NCBI RefSeq assembly: GCF_024171895.1
Contig: NZ_JAMTCQ010000011.1
Location: 1-64,000 of the forward strand
DNA: 64,000 nt
Direction: 5' to 3'
Source: Prauserella halophila
GTDB taxonomy: Bacteria > Actinomycetota > Actinomycetes > Mycobacteriales > Pseudonocardiaceae
A program made the translations under genes and the position numbers. Under the pieces are notes generated by a model that had not been told where the DNA came from, searched no databases, and saw only the letters and a list, made by a program, of their open reading frames with translations. Shown piece by piece: positions 7,890-20,400 of this stretch. Within the stretch, counting starts at the first letter, position 1; every line of letters begins with the position of its first letter.

Positions 7890-8489
7890 ATGACAACACT
7901 TTCGAACGAATCACCGTCGAACGAATCCGCAACCGCGTCGTTGTCGGACGCCGTGGAACGGCGACTCCTGGCCGAGCGGGTGATCGTGCTCGGCCAGGAG
8001 GTCGACGACGCGGTCGCGGACCGGATCACGGGACAGCTGCTGTTGCTGGCGGCCGACGATCCACGGCGCGACATCTCCCTGTACATCAACTCGCCCGGTG
8101 GCTCGGTGCAGGCCGGTCTCGCGGTCCTCGACACGATGCGGCTGATCGACTGCGACGTCGTGACCGTCGGTATGGGCCTGGCTGCGTCGATGGGCCAGCT
8201 GTTGCTCACCGCGGGTGAGCCCGGAAAGCGCCATGTCCTGCCGCACTGTGCGGTGATGATGCATCAGCCCACGGGCGGCATCGGGGGGACCGCGTCGGAC
8301 ATGGCGGCCTCGGCCGAGATGTTGCAGCGCAGTAAGCGGGAGATCGCGGAGCTGATCTCCGACTGCAGCGGCCAGTCGGTCGAACGGGTCGTCGCCGACA
8401 GCGATCGCGACCGGTGGTTCGACGCGCCCGAGGCGTGCGACTACGGCCTGGCCGACCACGTCGTGCGCGCTCGCGCGCCGGTCGGGTGA
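7890..8489 (+). CDS. clpP: ATP-dependent Clp protease proteolytic subunit paralogue
   Basis: A 199-residue ClpP serine peptidase. The triad is visible: Ser in GLAASMGQLLL, His in CAVMMHQPTGG, Asp in SDRDRWFDAPEA. The oligomer-handle region LYINSPGGSVQAGL is intact. It stands alone, without a second clpP, clpX or trigger factor, so it is probably an accessory paralogue rather than the housekeeping clpP1P2 pair. The ATG at 7890 follows a short Ser/Asn/Glu-rich N-terminus; upstream in-frame sequence is noncoding. Confidence 0.9.
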   Translation: MTTLSNESPSNESATASLSDAVERRLLAERVIVLGQEVDDAVADRITGQLLLLAADDPRRDISLYINSPGGSVQAGLAVLDTMRLIDCDVVTVGMGLAASMGQLLLTAGEPGKRHVLPHCAVMMHQPTGGIGGTASDMAASAEMLQRSKREIAELISDCSGQSVERVVADSDRDRWFDAPEACDYGLADHVVRARAPVG

Positions 8490-8610
8490 CCCGGGACGCG
8501 GCGCGGCAGTCCCGGCGAGGAGCGACAGCCGCATGATCCGCGTCTACGAGTACAGGCCACGCGGCGGGAGAGTGCAGGACACGTGGTGGACGGTTGGCCG
8601 GGGAGGGGAG

Positions 8611-8628
8611 TAGTTTATAGATTTACTA
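8611..8628. promoter_or_regulatory. TAGT-N10-ACTA operator candidate, marR promoter
   Basis: tagt-ttatagattt-acta, an AT-rich inverted repeat in otherwise GC-rich DNA, 27 bases before the MarR gene start. The same half-sites with the same spacing occur before hmgA (9232-9249). Fits autoregulation by the MarR protein (inference). Confidence 0.6.
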
Positions 8629-8655
8629 TGTTGGTCGAGCGGTAAGGTGGGCGCC

Positions 8656-9189
8656 ATGACGGCAGGTGATCCCGGCGGGCTGGACTTCTGGTCGTTCGTC
8701 GAGCTCGCCAACCGCAGGCTCGCCGAGGAGTACGGCTTCAAGCACCAGCTCGCGACCGAGCTGCTGCTGACCCTCAACCGTGCGTCCAACATCGTCACCT
8801 ACGACCTCGAGGCCTCGGTGCATCGTCCGCACGGGCTCTCCTGGTCCGGATTCCGACTGCTGTTCGTCACCTGGCTGGCAGGTCCGCTCGAGGCGAAGAA
8901 GGCCGCGGAGCTGACGGGGATGAGCCGGGCCGCGGTGTCCAACCTGGCCAAGACGCTGGTGGCCGACGGGTCTCTGAACAGGGAGTCCGGAGTTCGTGAC
9001 GGCCGGTCGGTCCTGCTGTCGCTGACCGATGCGGGCCACCGCGACATGATCGAGGTCTTCCGGGAGCACAACGAGCGCGAGGACGAGTGGGCGGGGGTGT
9101 TGTCCCCCGAGGAGCAACGCATCCTCGTCATGCTGCTCGACAAGCTCGTCACCAGCCGCGACCAGTTCGACGTCCGCGGCAGGAACTGA
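8656..9189 (+). CDS. MarR-family regulator of the homogentisate genes
   Basis: A 177-residue MarR-type winged-helix protein. The recognition region AAELTGMSRAAVSNLAKTLV and the wing RDGRSVLLSLTDAG are clear. The ATG at 8656 has aaggtggg 7 bases upstream; a GTG at 8647 is less likely. It lies 117 bases upstream of hmgA in the same direction, and both promoters share a TAGT-N10-ACTA element. It is therefore the probable local repressor of homogentisate catabolism, relieved by a pathway intermediate (inference). Confidence 0.87.
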   Translation: MTAGDPGGLDFWSFVELANRRLAEEYGFKHQLATELLLTLNRASNIVTYDLEASVHRPHGLSWSGFRLLFVTWLAGPLEAKKAAELTGMSRAAVSNLAKTLVADGSLNRESGVRDGRSVLLSLTDAGHRDMIEVFREHNEREDEWAGVLSPEEQRILVMLLDKLVTSRDQFDVRGRN

Positions 9190-9231
9190 GCGCGCGGGCT
9201 CACGGGCGACCGTGCGCGCACGTGTTGAGGC

Positions 9232-9249
9232 TAGTACATGTATTAACTA
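9232..9249. promoter_or_regulatory. TAGT-N10-ACTA operator candidate, hmgA promoter
   Basis: tagt-acatgtatta-acta, 57 bases upstream of the hmgA start; contains the inner palindrome tacatgta. Matches the half-sites and spacing of the element before the MarR gene. Confidence 0.6.
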
Positions 9250-9306
9250 GTATCTCCGGTGCGTGCCTCTGCGGTGCGTAGGCGAGGCGACAGCAAGGAG
9301 GCAGTC

Positions 9307-10506
9307 ATGGCGTATTACCGCCGGGTCGGCAGCGTGCCACCGAAGCGCCACACCCAGCACCGGACCCCGGACGGCGGGCTGTACTACGAGGAGCTCATGG
9401 GCGAGGAGGGGTTCTCCTCGGACTCGTCGCTGCTGTATCACCGCGGGATACCGTCGGCGATCGTCGACTCCCGGGTCTGGGAGCTGCCGGACCTGTCGAC
9501 CACGCCGAACCATCCGCTCAAACCGCGGCACCTGACGCTGCACGACCTGTTCCCGAAGGAGACCTGGGCCGAGACCGATGTGGTCACCGGGCGCAGGCTC
9601 GTCCTCGGCAACGGCGACGTGCGCCTGTCCTACGTCGTGTCCACGAAGGACTCACCGCTGTACCGCAACGCGACCGGCGACGAGATCGTCTACGTCGAAT
9701 CCGGGCAGGCGACGGTGGAGACCGTGTTCGGCAGCCTGGAGGCGACAGCGGGCGACTACGTGTTCCTGCCGATGTCGACCACCCACCGGTGGCTGCCCCA
9801 CGGCGACGGGCCGTTGCGGGCGTACGCGATCGAGGCAGGCAGTCACATCGCCCCGCCGAAGCGGTACCTGTCCCGCTACGGCCAGTTCCTGGAGCACTCG
9901 CCGTACTGCGAGCGCGACCTGCACGGCCCCGCGGAGCCCCTGGTGCGGGAGGCAACCGACGTGGCGGTGCATGTCAAACACCGCGTCGGCAGCGCGATCG
10001 GCGGTAGCGTGCTCGTCTACCCGGAGCATCCGTTCGACGTCGTCGGCTGGGACGGCTGCCTGTACCCGTTCACGTTCAGCGTGCACGACTTCGAACCCGT
10101 CACCGGCAGGGTGCACCAGCCGCCACCCGTGCACCAGGCCTTCGAGGGCGACAACTTCGTCGTCTGCAATTTCGTCCCCCGCAAGGTGGACTACCACCCG
10201 CTGTCCGTGCCGGTGCCGTACTACCACTCCAATGTGGACTCCGACGAGATCATGTTCTACTGCGGCGGCGACTACGAGGCGCGGCAGGGCTCGGGTATCG
10301 GGCAGGGCTCGATCTCCTGGCACCCCGGCGGTCATTCGCACGGACCGCAGCCCGGCGCGGTGGAGAAGAGCCTCGGAACGGAGTTCTTCGACGAGCTGGC
10401 CGTCATGGTCGACACCTTCCGCCCGCTCGAACTCGGCGAGGGCGCTCTCGCGTGCGAGGACCCGAACTACGCCTGGACCTGGTCCGGGCGGGGACCGGGG
10501 CAGTGA
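9307..10506 (+). CDS. hmgA: Homogentisate 1,2-dioxygenase
   Basis: A 399-residue cupin-fold, Fe(II)-dependent dioxygenase that opens the homogentisate ring to maleylacetoacetate in tyrosine/phenylalanine breakdown. The C-terminal iron-site region YYHSNVDSDEIMFYCGG is followed by ISWHPGGHSHGPQPGAVE; the His and Glu ligands are present. Starts at the ATG at 9307 after aaggaggcagtc. It resembles the actinobacterial form, somewhat shorter than the 440-residue proteobacterial enzyme. Followed by a small disrupted gene and fumarylacetoacetase. No maleylacetoacetate isomerase gene is present here, so that step (often glutathione- or mycothiol-dependent) must be encoded elsewhere. Confidence 0.93.
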   Translation: MAYYRRVGSVPPKRHTQHRTPDGGLYYEELMGEEGFSSDSSLLYHRGIPSAIVDSRVWELPDLSTTPNHPLKPRHLTLHDLFPKETWAETDVVTGRRLVLGNGDVRLSYVVSTKDSPLYRNATGDEIVYVESGQATVETVFGSLEATAGDYVFLPMSTTHRWLPHGDGPLRAYAIEAGSHIAPPKRYLSRYGQFLEHSPYCERDLHGPAEPLVREATDVAVHVKHRVGSAIGGSVLVYPEHPFDVVGWDGCLYPFTFSVHDFEPVTGRVHQPPPVHQAFEGDNFVVCNFVPRKVDYHPLSVPVPYYHSNVDSDEIMFYCGGDYEARQGSGIGQGSISWHPGGHSHGPQPGAVEKSLGTEFFDELAVMVDTFRPLELGEGALACEDPNYAWTWSGRGPGQ

Positions 10507-10516
10507 GCGCGGCGGC

Positions 10517-10811
10517 ATGACCGTCCACGTCGCGGTGCCGCGTGACGAGCGCAGGCCCGCCGGGCTCGCCGAACGAGGCCTGCGGGCCGAGTTCCGCCCC
10601 GGCGGGGTCAGCGCCGAACTGCACCCCGGGGAAGCCGAGCTCGCGGCGGCGCGCGAGCTCGGCGACGACCGGGTGGCGGTCGTCCGGGGTTCGTTCCTCA
10701 TCGTTCGGTACCTGCAGCATCCGGTACCTGCAGCATCGCCGAGCCGCTCGCCGAGCTCGTGGAACTCGGCCTGATTCCCGCCGTGCCGGCGGCCGGACAA
10801 GGAGTGACCGT

Positions 10812-10815
<4 letters not shown>
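10517..10815 (+). pseudogene. Small gene between hmgA and fahA, frameshifted
   Basis: From the ATG at 10517, frame 2 encodes a protein-like stretch (MTVHVAVPRDERRPAGL to DDRVAVVRGSFLIV). The coding character then switches to frame 1, which reads IAEPLAELVELGLIPAV and ends at a TGA (10813-10815) that overlaps the fahA ATG as ATGA, the hallmark of a translationally coupled upstream gene. The switch falls at a perfect 16-bp tandem duplication (10709-10740, cggtacctgcagcatc twice). Removing one copy does not by itself restore the frame, so another indel or a sequencing error is involved. Product family not recognised. Confidence 0.5.
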
Positions 10816-11990
<1,175 letters not shown>

Positions 11991-11997
11991 CCGCCGC

Positions 11998-12032
11998 GGG
12001 CCGGTGCCGTGCGCATCCGCCGGCATCGGCCC
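11998..12032. terminator. Hairpin after fahA
   Basis: 12-bp stem with one mismatch (11998-12009 with 12021-12032), 11-base loop, starting 8 bases after the fahA stop. No T-run. The remaining bases to 12220 hold no gene I can support. Confidence 0.5.
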
Positions 12033-12220
12033 GGCTCCCTCTCTCGTCTCCGCGCCGCTTCCGCCGCGGATCACGGCGTTGACCAGGGATGATGCTGGTT
12101 CGCCGCGGCAAGCCGACGGCCAGCGTCCACCTTCCCGGCGCATTCTGCGTCACAGTGCACGGAAGTGGTGGAAACCACCTGAACGGGGGTTGGCATCATG
12201 GAACGCCGGTAAGGACGAGA

Positions 12221-14272
12221 GTGAGGTACGCCGTGACGCAGTCGCCGCCAGCGCCGCCGGAGGTGTCGGCACCGGTCGCACCGCCGCCGGGCAAGACCCG
12301 GTACCGGCCCGAACTGCAGGGCCTTCGCGCGCTCGCGTGCGCGCTGGTGGTGATCTATCACGTGTGGCTGGACCGCGTGTCCGGCGGCGTGGACGTGTTC
12401 TTCTTCGTCAGCGGGTTCCTCATCACCGGACAGCTCTTCCGTGCGAGCCTGCGCGATCGGGTCCACTTCCGCGCGACGTGGAGCCGGTTCGTCAAACGGC
12501 TCTTCCCGGCCATGATGACCGTGCTCGTCGGCACCATGATCGGGGCCTATTTCCTGCTGCCGGAGACGCGCTGGGAGCAGACCGCGGGCGAGATCGTGGC
12601 CTCGGCCCTGTTCTTCGAGAACTGGCAGCTGGCCGCTCAGTCGGCCGACTACTTCGCCCAGCACGACCAGGCGAGCCTCGTGCAGCACTTCTGGTCCCTG
12701 TCGATCCAGGGCCAGTTCTACCTCGTGTGGCCGCTGCTCATCGCGGCGTTCGCGTTCGTCGTCAAGCGGTTCGGCGGGAAGCTGTACCCGTGGCTGTTCG
12801 GCCTGCTGACGACGCTGACGGCCGCATCGCTGGCCTACTCGGTGTACCTGACGACCGCCGATCAGCAGTTCGCCTACTTCATGTCGGCGACCCGTGTCTG
12901 GGAATTCGCACTGGGCGGGATGGCCGCGCTGGCGATCGACAAGCTCGTGCTGCCGCGGGCGCTGCGGATCGTCCTGGGCTGGCTCGGCGTCGCCGGCCTC
13001 GTGCTGTGCGGCCTCGTGCTGCAGGTCGGCACCATGTTCCCCGGCTACGTGGCGCTGTGGCCGGTGGTGGCCGCCGCGCTGGTCCTCGTGGCGGGCCAGA
13101 CGGGCACCGTGTTCGGCGCCGACCGGTTCCTGTCGTCACGTCTGCTGAACTACCTGGGCAACCTCAGCTTCTCGCTCTACTTGTGGCACTGGCCCGTGCT
13201 GCTGTTCTACGTGCTGCTGCGGGACCGGCCCGAGGTCGGCCTGCGCGGCGGTGCGGTCGTGATCGCCGTGTCGCTGCTGCTGGCGATGCTGACCTACCAC
13301 CTGGCCGAACAGCCGGTGCTGCGGGCGAAGCGGGACGTGCAGACCGTGGGCGGGTCGTACCGGGTGGGTGCGGCGACCCTCGCGGTCGTGCTGACTCTGG
13401 CGGGCGCGTGGCAGCTGGCGGCCGTCGAACGGGCCACGTTCGTGCAGAAGGAGGATGACCCGGCCCATCCCGGTGCCGAGGTTCTCTCGCCCGGCGGTGC
13501 CCGTGCGGCGGGCGACGTCGAGCCGATCCCGCCGTTCGCGGCGCTGCCCAAGCAGTACGACAACTTCACCGAGGAGCAGTGTCGCCACTCGGACAAGAAC
13601 GAGGTGGTCGTCATCTGCACCGAAAGCCTCCACCCGGACCCCACGCGGCGCGTCGTCGTCGCGGGCGACTCGCACTCGCAGCAGTTCAACGCGGCGCTGC
13701 GGCCCGCCGCGGAGAAGGAAGGCTGGGAGATCATCTCCATGGGCCGCGGCGGCTGCCCGCTGACCACGGAGGCACCCAACAATCCGGAGTGCGCCTCGTG
13801 GAACGAGACGGTCGCCCAGGAGATCCTCGAGATCAAGCCCGATGCCGTGTTCACGATGGCCAGCCGCGACGCACATCCGGGGCGGGACGAGATCACCCCA
13901 CGCGGTTACGTCGAGCAGTGGCAGACCATCACCGATGCGGGCATCCCGGTGATCGCCGCCCGCGACAACCCGCGGTTCGATCGGTCACTGGCGGACTGCG
14001 CCGAGAAGCACGGCGTCGACGACCCGTCGTGCTCGGTCTCGCGCGAGAAGGTCTACGACCCGCAACCGTCGTGGACCGCGGTCGAGAACCTGCCGCGAAA
14101 CGTGCACTTCGTCGACTTCAGTGACTATTTCTGCACGCCGACGACCTGCCCGCCGATGATCGGGAACGTGCTCGTCTACCTGGACAACAACCACATCACC
14201 AAGGCGTACATGAAAACGCTGTCGCCGATGGTGCAGGAGCGCGTGGCGGGAATCCTCGACCGCGTCGGCTGA
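12221..14272 (+). CDS. OafA/YrhL-type membrane acyltransferase with SGNH domain
   Basis: A 683-residue protein. The N-terminal acyltransferase-3 domain starts RPELQGLRALACALVVIYHV (about residue 30) and has roughly ten membrane segments, including FFFVSGFLITGQLF and LSFSLYLWHWPVL. After a linker, a C-terminal extracytoplasmic SGNH-hydrolase domain carries VVVAGDSHSQQF (catalytic Ser) and DNNH (Asp/His pair). Such proteins O-acylate cell-surface or secreted glycans: the membrane part moves the acyl group across and the SGNH part transfers it. Start is uncertain: GTG at 12221 behind aaggac, or GTG at 12233 behind gagg; the ATG at 12089 is unlikely. Substrate unknown. No glycan gene cluster adjoins it. 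Confidence 0.87.
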   Translation: MRYAVTQSPPAPPEVSAPVAPPPGKTRYRPELQGLRALACALVVIYHVWLDRVSGGVDVFFFVSGFLITGQLFRASLRDRVHFRATWSRFVKRLFPAMMTVLVGTMIGAYFLLPETRWEQTAGEIVASALFFENWQLAAQSADYFAQHDQASLVQHFWSLSIQGQFYLVWPLLIAAFAFVVKRFGGKLYPWLFGLLTTLTAASLAYSVYLTTADQQFAYFMSATRVWEFALGGMAALAIDKLVLPRALRIVLGWLGVAGLVLCGLVLQVGTMFPGYVALWPVVAAALVLVAGQTGTVFGADRFLSSRLLNYLGNLSFSLYLWHWPVLLFYVLLRDRPEVGLRGGAVVIAVSLLLAMLTYHLAEQPVLRAKRDVQTVGGSYRVGAATLAVVLTLAGAWQLAAVERATFVQKEDDPAHPGAEVLSPGGARAAGDVEPIPPFAALPKQYDNFTEEQCRHSDKNEVVVICTESLHPDPTRRVVVAGDSHSQQFNAALRPAAEKEGWEIISMGRGGCPLTTEAPNNPECASWNETVAQEILEIKPDAVFTMASRDAHPGRDEITPRGYVEQWQTITDAGIPVIAARDNPRFDRSLADCAEKHGVDDPSCSVSREKVYDPQPSWTAVENLPRNVHFVDFSDYFCTPTTCPPMIGNVLVYLDNNHITKAYMKTLSPMVQERVAGILDRVG

Positions 14273-14284
14273 ACACCACGTCGA

Positions 14285-14327
14285 CCGGGGCGAATGACCC
14301 ACCGGCCCGATGGGTCATTCGCCCCGG
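14285..14327. terminator. 17-bp perfect hairpin overlapping a stop codon
   Basis: Perfect inverted repeat (14285-14301 with 14311-14327), 9-base loop. The stop codon of the minus-strand small membrane protein gene (14315-14317) lies inside the 3' arm, so one hairpin serves both convergent genes. Confidence 0.8.
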
Positions 14328-14518
14328 CGGCTCTTGGCACGCTGATAGAAGTACGCGGCCCAGAATCCGGCGGCCGACAGCACCATCACGACGGCGAACA
14401 CCCACATGCCGAGGTTCGACTCGGTCTCGGTCAGCATCAGCACGACCGCCACCACGGCCAGGACGGACAGCGCGACCATGCCGCGCACGACGCGGCGCGG
14501 GATCTCGATCTCGGCCAT
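14315..14518 (-). CDS. Small two-helix membrane protein
   Basis: A 67-residue protein with a basic N-terminus and two hydrophobic segments (VALSVLAVVAVVLML and MWVFAVVMVLSAAGFWAAYF) ending in a positively charged tail. No family recognised with certainty. Its stop lies within a convergent terminator hairpin. Good ORF character and its position between terminator and the next gene support reality. Confidence 0.65.
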   Translation of the reverse strand: MAEIEIPRRVVRGMVALSVLAVVAVVLMLTETESNLGMWVFAVVMVLSAAGFWAAYFYQRAKSRRGE

Positions 14519-14633
14519 ACCGACTCATCCTGCCAACACGCCGGACCGGCCCCGTCACCGGTCCGCGCCGGGGTGGCCGCCGTCGCCGGCGGTGCTGTAC
14601 TCGGCCCCAATCGGCGGCGGAGGGAATGGCGCG

Positions 14634-15740
14634 TCACAGCCCCCAGTCGGCGGCGACGGCGTCGTTGTCGGAACCCGGCCGGTGCGGTGGCTCCGGCACC
14701 GGCGGGCTCGTGCGGGAGAACCGGGGTGCGGGCGCGGGCTGGACGACCCCGTCGATCTCGAGGAACGTCTGCCGGGCGGCGACGTGCGGGTGGTCGGCGA
14801 CCTCGTCCCAGGTCAGCACCGGGGTGACACACGCGTCGGTGCCGTCGAAGACGGCCGCCCACTCGTCGCGGGTACGGCTCGCGAACACCTGCGTGAACCG
14901 CGCCCGCAGCGCGGGCCAGCCGGACCGGTCGTGCTGGTCGGGCAGCTCCTCGGCCGCCAGGCCGAGTCCTTCCAGCAGCCGGGCGTAGAACTGCGCTTCG
15001 AGTGCGCCGACCGCGATGTAGCGGCCGTCCGAGCAGACGTACGTGTCGTAGAACGGGGCGCCCGAGTCGAGCAGATTGTCGGCGCGCTCCGAGGACCAGG
15101 CACCGACGCCGCGCAGTGTCCAGAGCATCTGGGTGAGCACGCTCGCGCCGTCGACCATCGCCGCGTCGACCACCTGGCCCGTGCCGGAGCGTTCACGCTC
15201 CCACAGCGCCGAGAGCACGCCGGTGAGCAGGAACATCGATCCGCCGCCGTAGTCGCCGACGAGGTTGAGCGGCGGCGCAGGCGGCTCCTCGGCCCTGCCG
15301 ATCGCGTGCAGCGACCCGGTCAGGCCGATGTAGTTGATGTCGTGGCCGGCCTGATGGGCCATCGGTCCGTCCTGGCCCCAGCCGGTCATCCGGCCGTAGA
15401 CGAGCCGCGGGTTGGCGCCGGTGCAGTCGTCGGGCCCGACGCCGAGCCGTTCGGCCACACCCGGTCGGAACCCTTCCAGCAGCACGTCGGCCTGCGCGAC
15501 GAGTTCGAGCACGAACCGGACTCCGTCGGCGGACTTGAGATCGGCAGCGACCGAGCGCTTGCCGCGCATCAGATGGTCGGGCTTGCCGTCGTGGATGTCG
15601 AGCGCGCCGGCCGGGCGTTCCACCCGGACGACGTCCGCGCCGAGATCGGCCAGGATCATGCCGGCGTGCGGCACCGGGCCGATCGCGGGCAGTTCGACGA
15701 CTTTCAGACCACTGAGAGGGCCAGGCACGGTGTCGCTCAC
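14634..15740 (-). CDS. Alpha-methylacyl-CoA racemase (CaiB/BaiF family)
   Basis: A 368-residue family III CoA-transferase fold protein, most like alpha-methylacyl-CoA racemase (Mcr/Amacr), which epimerises 2-methyl branched acyl-CoAs so they can enter beta-oxidation (branched fatty acids, sterol side chains). Motifs: [20 protein letters not shown] at the N-terminus, [11 protein letters not shown] with the catalytic His, [13 protein letters not shown] with the catalytic Asp, and [20 protein letters not shown]. The GTG at 15740 gives the family's usual length (about 360); longer in-frame starts add repeat-derived arginine/glycine sequence. Confidence 0.88.
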   Translation of the reverse strand: MSDTVPGPLSGLKVVELPAIGPVPHAGMILADLGADVVRVERPAGALDIHDGKPDHLMRGKRSVAADLKSADGVRFVLELVAQADVLLEGFRPGVAERLGVGPDDCTGANPRLVYGRMTGWGQDGPMAHQAGHDINYIGLTGSLHAIGRAEEPPAPPLNLVGDYGGGSMFLLTGVLSALWERERSGTGQVVDAAMVDGASVLTQMLWTLRGVGAWSSERADNLLDSGAPFYDTYVCSDGRYIAVGALEAQFYARLLEGLGLAAEELPDQHDRSGWPALRARFTQVFASRTRDEWAAVFDGTDACVTPVLTWDEVADHPHVAARQTFLEIDGVVQPAPAPRFSRTSPPVPEPPHRPGSDNDAVAADWGL

Positions 15741-15827
15741 CTCGTCGGTCGGGAATGGGGAGTCGGTCGGGAAGCGCGGGGAGGGCCGATGGTAGGCAGC
15801 GCCGCGGCTGCTCCGCCGAGGCCGCCC

Positions 15828-15870
15828 CGGATTCTGCCGCCGCGGATTCTGCCGCCGCGGATTCGCCGCC
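15828..15870. repeat. 15-bp tandem repeat upstream of the racemase gene
   Basis: Unit cggattctgccgccg at 15828 and 15843, plus a partial third copy from 15858. Part of a 348-base gene-free interval (15741-16088) between divergent genes; nothing else recognised there. Confidence 0.8.
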
Positions 15871-16067
15871 GCCACGGTAGCGGGTGTGCGCCGCCCGGTG
15901 CATGATCACGAGGACCATCCGCCCTGTCGCGGCGAGACATAGGTCACGGGTGACGTGCTGCATCCGTGGTTACGCTGCGGGGTAAGCGCACGCTTTCCTG
16001 GGCGGTGCGGTGATCGCCCGGAGGCGTCGCCGCGATTGTCCGGCCGACTCCACCCGACGGCTCCTGA

Positions 16068-17063
<996 letters not shown>

Positions 17064-17164
17064 CGCGCCCGGCTCACGCGGCGCGGTGAGCGGTACCGCA
17101 GCCGCCTCGGTGGGGCGGTCCGGTCGAGTACGGCTCGCCGCGGCGGGCGGAGCGGGTCTCACAG

Positions 17165-17201
17165 GACGCGACGGGTCGGCGACCCGTCGCGTCGATTTTT
17201 T
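17165..17201 (+). terminator. Classic Rho-independent terminator
   Basis: 13-bp perfect stem (17165-17177 with 17181-17193), 3-base loop and six T residues (17196-17201): the only textbook T-tailed terminator in the window. It ends the flavoprotein gene, about 100 bases after its stop. The remaining bases to 17454 hold nothing I recognise beyond the promoter region of the carboxylase gene. Confidence 0.85.
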
Positions 17202-17454
17202 GGTGGATTCCTACAAACCGCCCCGGTGCGACGTGGCGGCTGCGATCATTCCGGAATCGGTACCCGGCCGGGGAAGCTGGGGACGCGCGGACGGGCGTGT
17301 GCCGGATTCCGGCCGTGGAACTCGTGCGCGATTCCGGCACCGTGTCGCGGACGCGAGCCGGTGCCGCGCGTAAGACCAGAACGCGTGAGACCCGAACACG
17401 AGAGCCCGGCGTCCTCGCCAGGGGCGTGACAGTAGGTTGTGAGGTTTGCCCAGT

Positions 17455-20400
17455 TTGTTCATCCGCATCGCCATCGTCAACCGAGGTGAGGCCGCGATGC
17501 GGCTCATCCGTGCCGTGCGCGAACTCAACGCCGAGGACGGTGGCCGTCGCGAGACGGTCGCTCTCCACACCGACGTCGACCGCGGCGCCACGTTCGTGCG
17601 CGAAGCGGATCATGCCTGGGAGCTGGGCAACGCCGCCGACCGGCCGTATCTGGACATGGCGGTGCTGGAGCGCGCGCTGACGGAGTCGGGAGCGGACGCG
17701 GCGTGGGTCGGCTGGGGCTTCGTGGCCGAGGACCCGGCCTTCCCGGAGCTGTGCGAGCGGCTCGGCGTGGCGTTCGTCGGCCCGTCACCGGAGGCCATGC
17801 GCAAACTCGGCGACAAGATCGGTGCGAAACTGATCGCCGAGGACGTCGGCGTGCCCGTCGCGCCCTGGAGCCGTGGCTCGGTGGACGGGCTCGAGGGCGC
17901 GATCGAGGCGGCGAGCGGCATCGGTTACCCGTTGATGCTGAAGGCCACCGCGGGCGGCGGCGGACGCGGCATCCGGGTGGTCGAGACCGCCGATGATCTG
18001 GCGGAAGCCTACGAACGGACCAGTGCCGAGGCCGAGCGTGCGTTCGGCAGCGGTGTGGTGTTCCTCGAGCGCCTCGTCACGGGAGCTCGGCACGTCGAGG
18101 TGCAGGTGATCGCCGATGGCCAGGGCACGGCCTGGGCCCTCGGCGTGCGCGACTGCTCGGTGCAGCGCCGCAACCAGAAGGTGATCGAGGAGTCGGCATC
18201 GGTGCGGCTCGAGGCCGAGCAGGTGGCCGACCTCAAGGCTTCGGCGGAACGCCTCGCGCTGGCCGTGGACTACCGCGGCGCGGCGACCGTCGAGTTCCTG
18301 TACCACCCCGGCGAACGGTTGCTGGCGTTCCTCGAGGTCAACACCCGCCTGCAGGTCGAACACCCCATCACCGAGGCGACGACGTCGTTCGACCTCGTCA
18401 AGGCACAGCTGCACGTGGCAGAAGGCGGCGCGCTGACGGGGCCGCAGCCGCAGGAGTACGGGCACGCCGTGGAGGCGCGGCTCAACGCCGAGGATCCGGA
18501 CCGCGACTTCGCACCCGCGCCGGGGCACATCTCCCTGCTGACGCTGCCGAGCGGCCCCGGTGTCCGCGTCGACACCGGCGTGGGTGCCGGCGACGACATC
18601 CCGGCGGACTTCGACTCGATGATCGCGAAGATCATCACCTACGGGCGCACCCGGGACGAGGCGCTCGCCCGGTTGCGCCGTGCGGTGCGCGACACGACCG
18701 TGCTCATCGACGGCGGCGCCACCAACAAGAGCTTCCTGCTCGACCTGCTGGACGCGCCCGAGGTGATCGACGGCACTGCCGACACGGGCTGGATCGACCG
18801 GGTGCGGTCCGAGGGCAGGCTCGCATCCCACCATCATTCCGGGATCGCCCTGGCTGCGGCCGCGATCGAGGCCTACGAGGAGGGCGAGCAGGCGGAGCGG
18901 CAGCGCCTGCTCACCACGGCCCACGGCGGGCGGCCGCAGGTGCGCCACGACGGGGCCACGGCGATCGATCTGAAACTGCGCGGTGCCGGCTACCGCGTGA
19001 CGGTCGCGCGCACCGGCCCCCGGCGGTTCCGGGTGGAGATCGACGGGGCGACCGCGGCGCCCGCGCTCGACGTCACGCTGGAACGGTTCGACGACAGCAG
19101 TGGCCAGGTCACGGTGCACGGCCGCCGGTACCGGCTCGTGACGGGCACGCACGGCCCGGTGCACCTGGTCGAGGTCGACGGCGTGACCCACCGGGTGAGC
19201 CGGGACGAGGGCGGTGTGCTGCGCTCGCCCGCCCCGGCGCTCGTCGTGGCCACCCCGGTGGAGCCGGGTGACGAGGTCGAGTCGGGTGCGCCGGTGCTGG
19301 TGCTGGAGAGCATGAAGATGGAGACGGTGCTGCGGGCACCGTTCCGCGGCAGGCTGGTGCAGCGCCCGGTGTCGGTGGGCAGTCAGGTCGAGGCCGGTGC
19401 CCCGCTGTTGCGGCTCGAACCGATGGCCGACGAGGACGCCGACGAGGCCGACGAGACCACCGGGGCCGCCGATGCGGCGCAGAGTGTGGACCTGGAACTG
19501 CCCGCCGCGCCGCCGGAAGCGCCCGTGGCCGAGCAGGTCGAGCGCGGGCTGGACCGGCTGCGCTGGCGGCTGCTCGGCTTCGACACCGGGCCGGACGAGG
19601 ACACCGGCGCCCCCACCGCGTATCTCAAGGCACGGACGCAGCTGGCCGACGACGGCACGCGCCCGCTGGCCGAGGAGGCCGGACTGCTGCGCGTGTTCGC
19701 CGACCTGTGCGAACTGACGCGGAACCGCCCCGCCGCGGGCGGCCAGGGCGACCACGACGCCGGTGCCAGCGTCCACAGTGCACGCGAGTTCTTCCACACA
19801 TACCTGCAGAGCCTCGACACCGAACGTGCCGGGTTGTCCGAGAGCTTCCTGGCCAAGCTGACGCGCGTGTTCGCGTACTACGGCGTCACCGAGCTCGACC
19901 GCACCCCGGAGCTCGAAGAGGCGGTCTTCCGTATCTTCCTGGCACAGCAGCGCGGCGCGGCCGACGCCACGGTCGTGACGACGGTGCTGCAGCAGTGGCT
20001 GACCGAGCCCGCACCGCCGGAACCCGTGCGGCTGACGGTCGGGGAGGCGCTGGAACACCTCGTCGTGGCGACCCAGCTGCGGTTCCCGGTGGTGACCGAC
20101 CTCGCGCGGAGCCTGGTGTTCCGGTGGTTCGGACAGCCGATGTACCGGCGCAACCGGGCCGAGAGCTACACCGCGGTGCGCAAGCACCTGCGCCACCTCG
20201 ACGCCCGCCCGGACGCGGCCGACCGGGAGGAGCGGATCGCGGCCATGGTCGCCACGCCGGAACCGCTCGTCCGCGTGCTCGCCCAGCGCATGGTGCGCCC
20301 CGGTACCGACCAGCGGCCGATGCTGGAGGTGCTCGCCCGGCGCTACTACGGTTCGCGGCGGCTGCACGGCATCGACACCGTGCGCACCGCGGGTTTCGAC

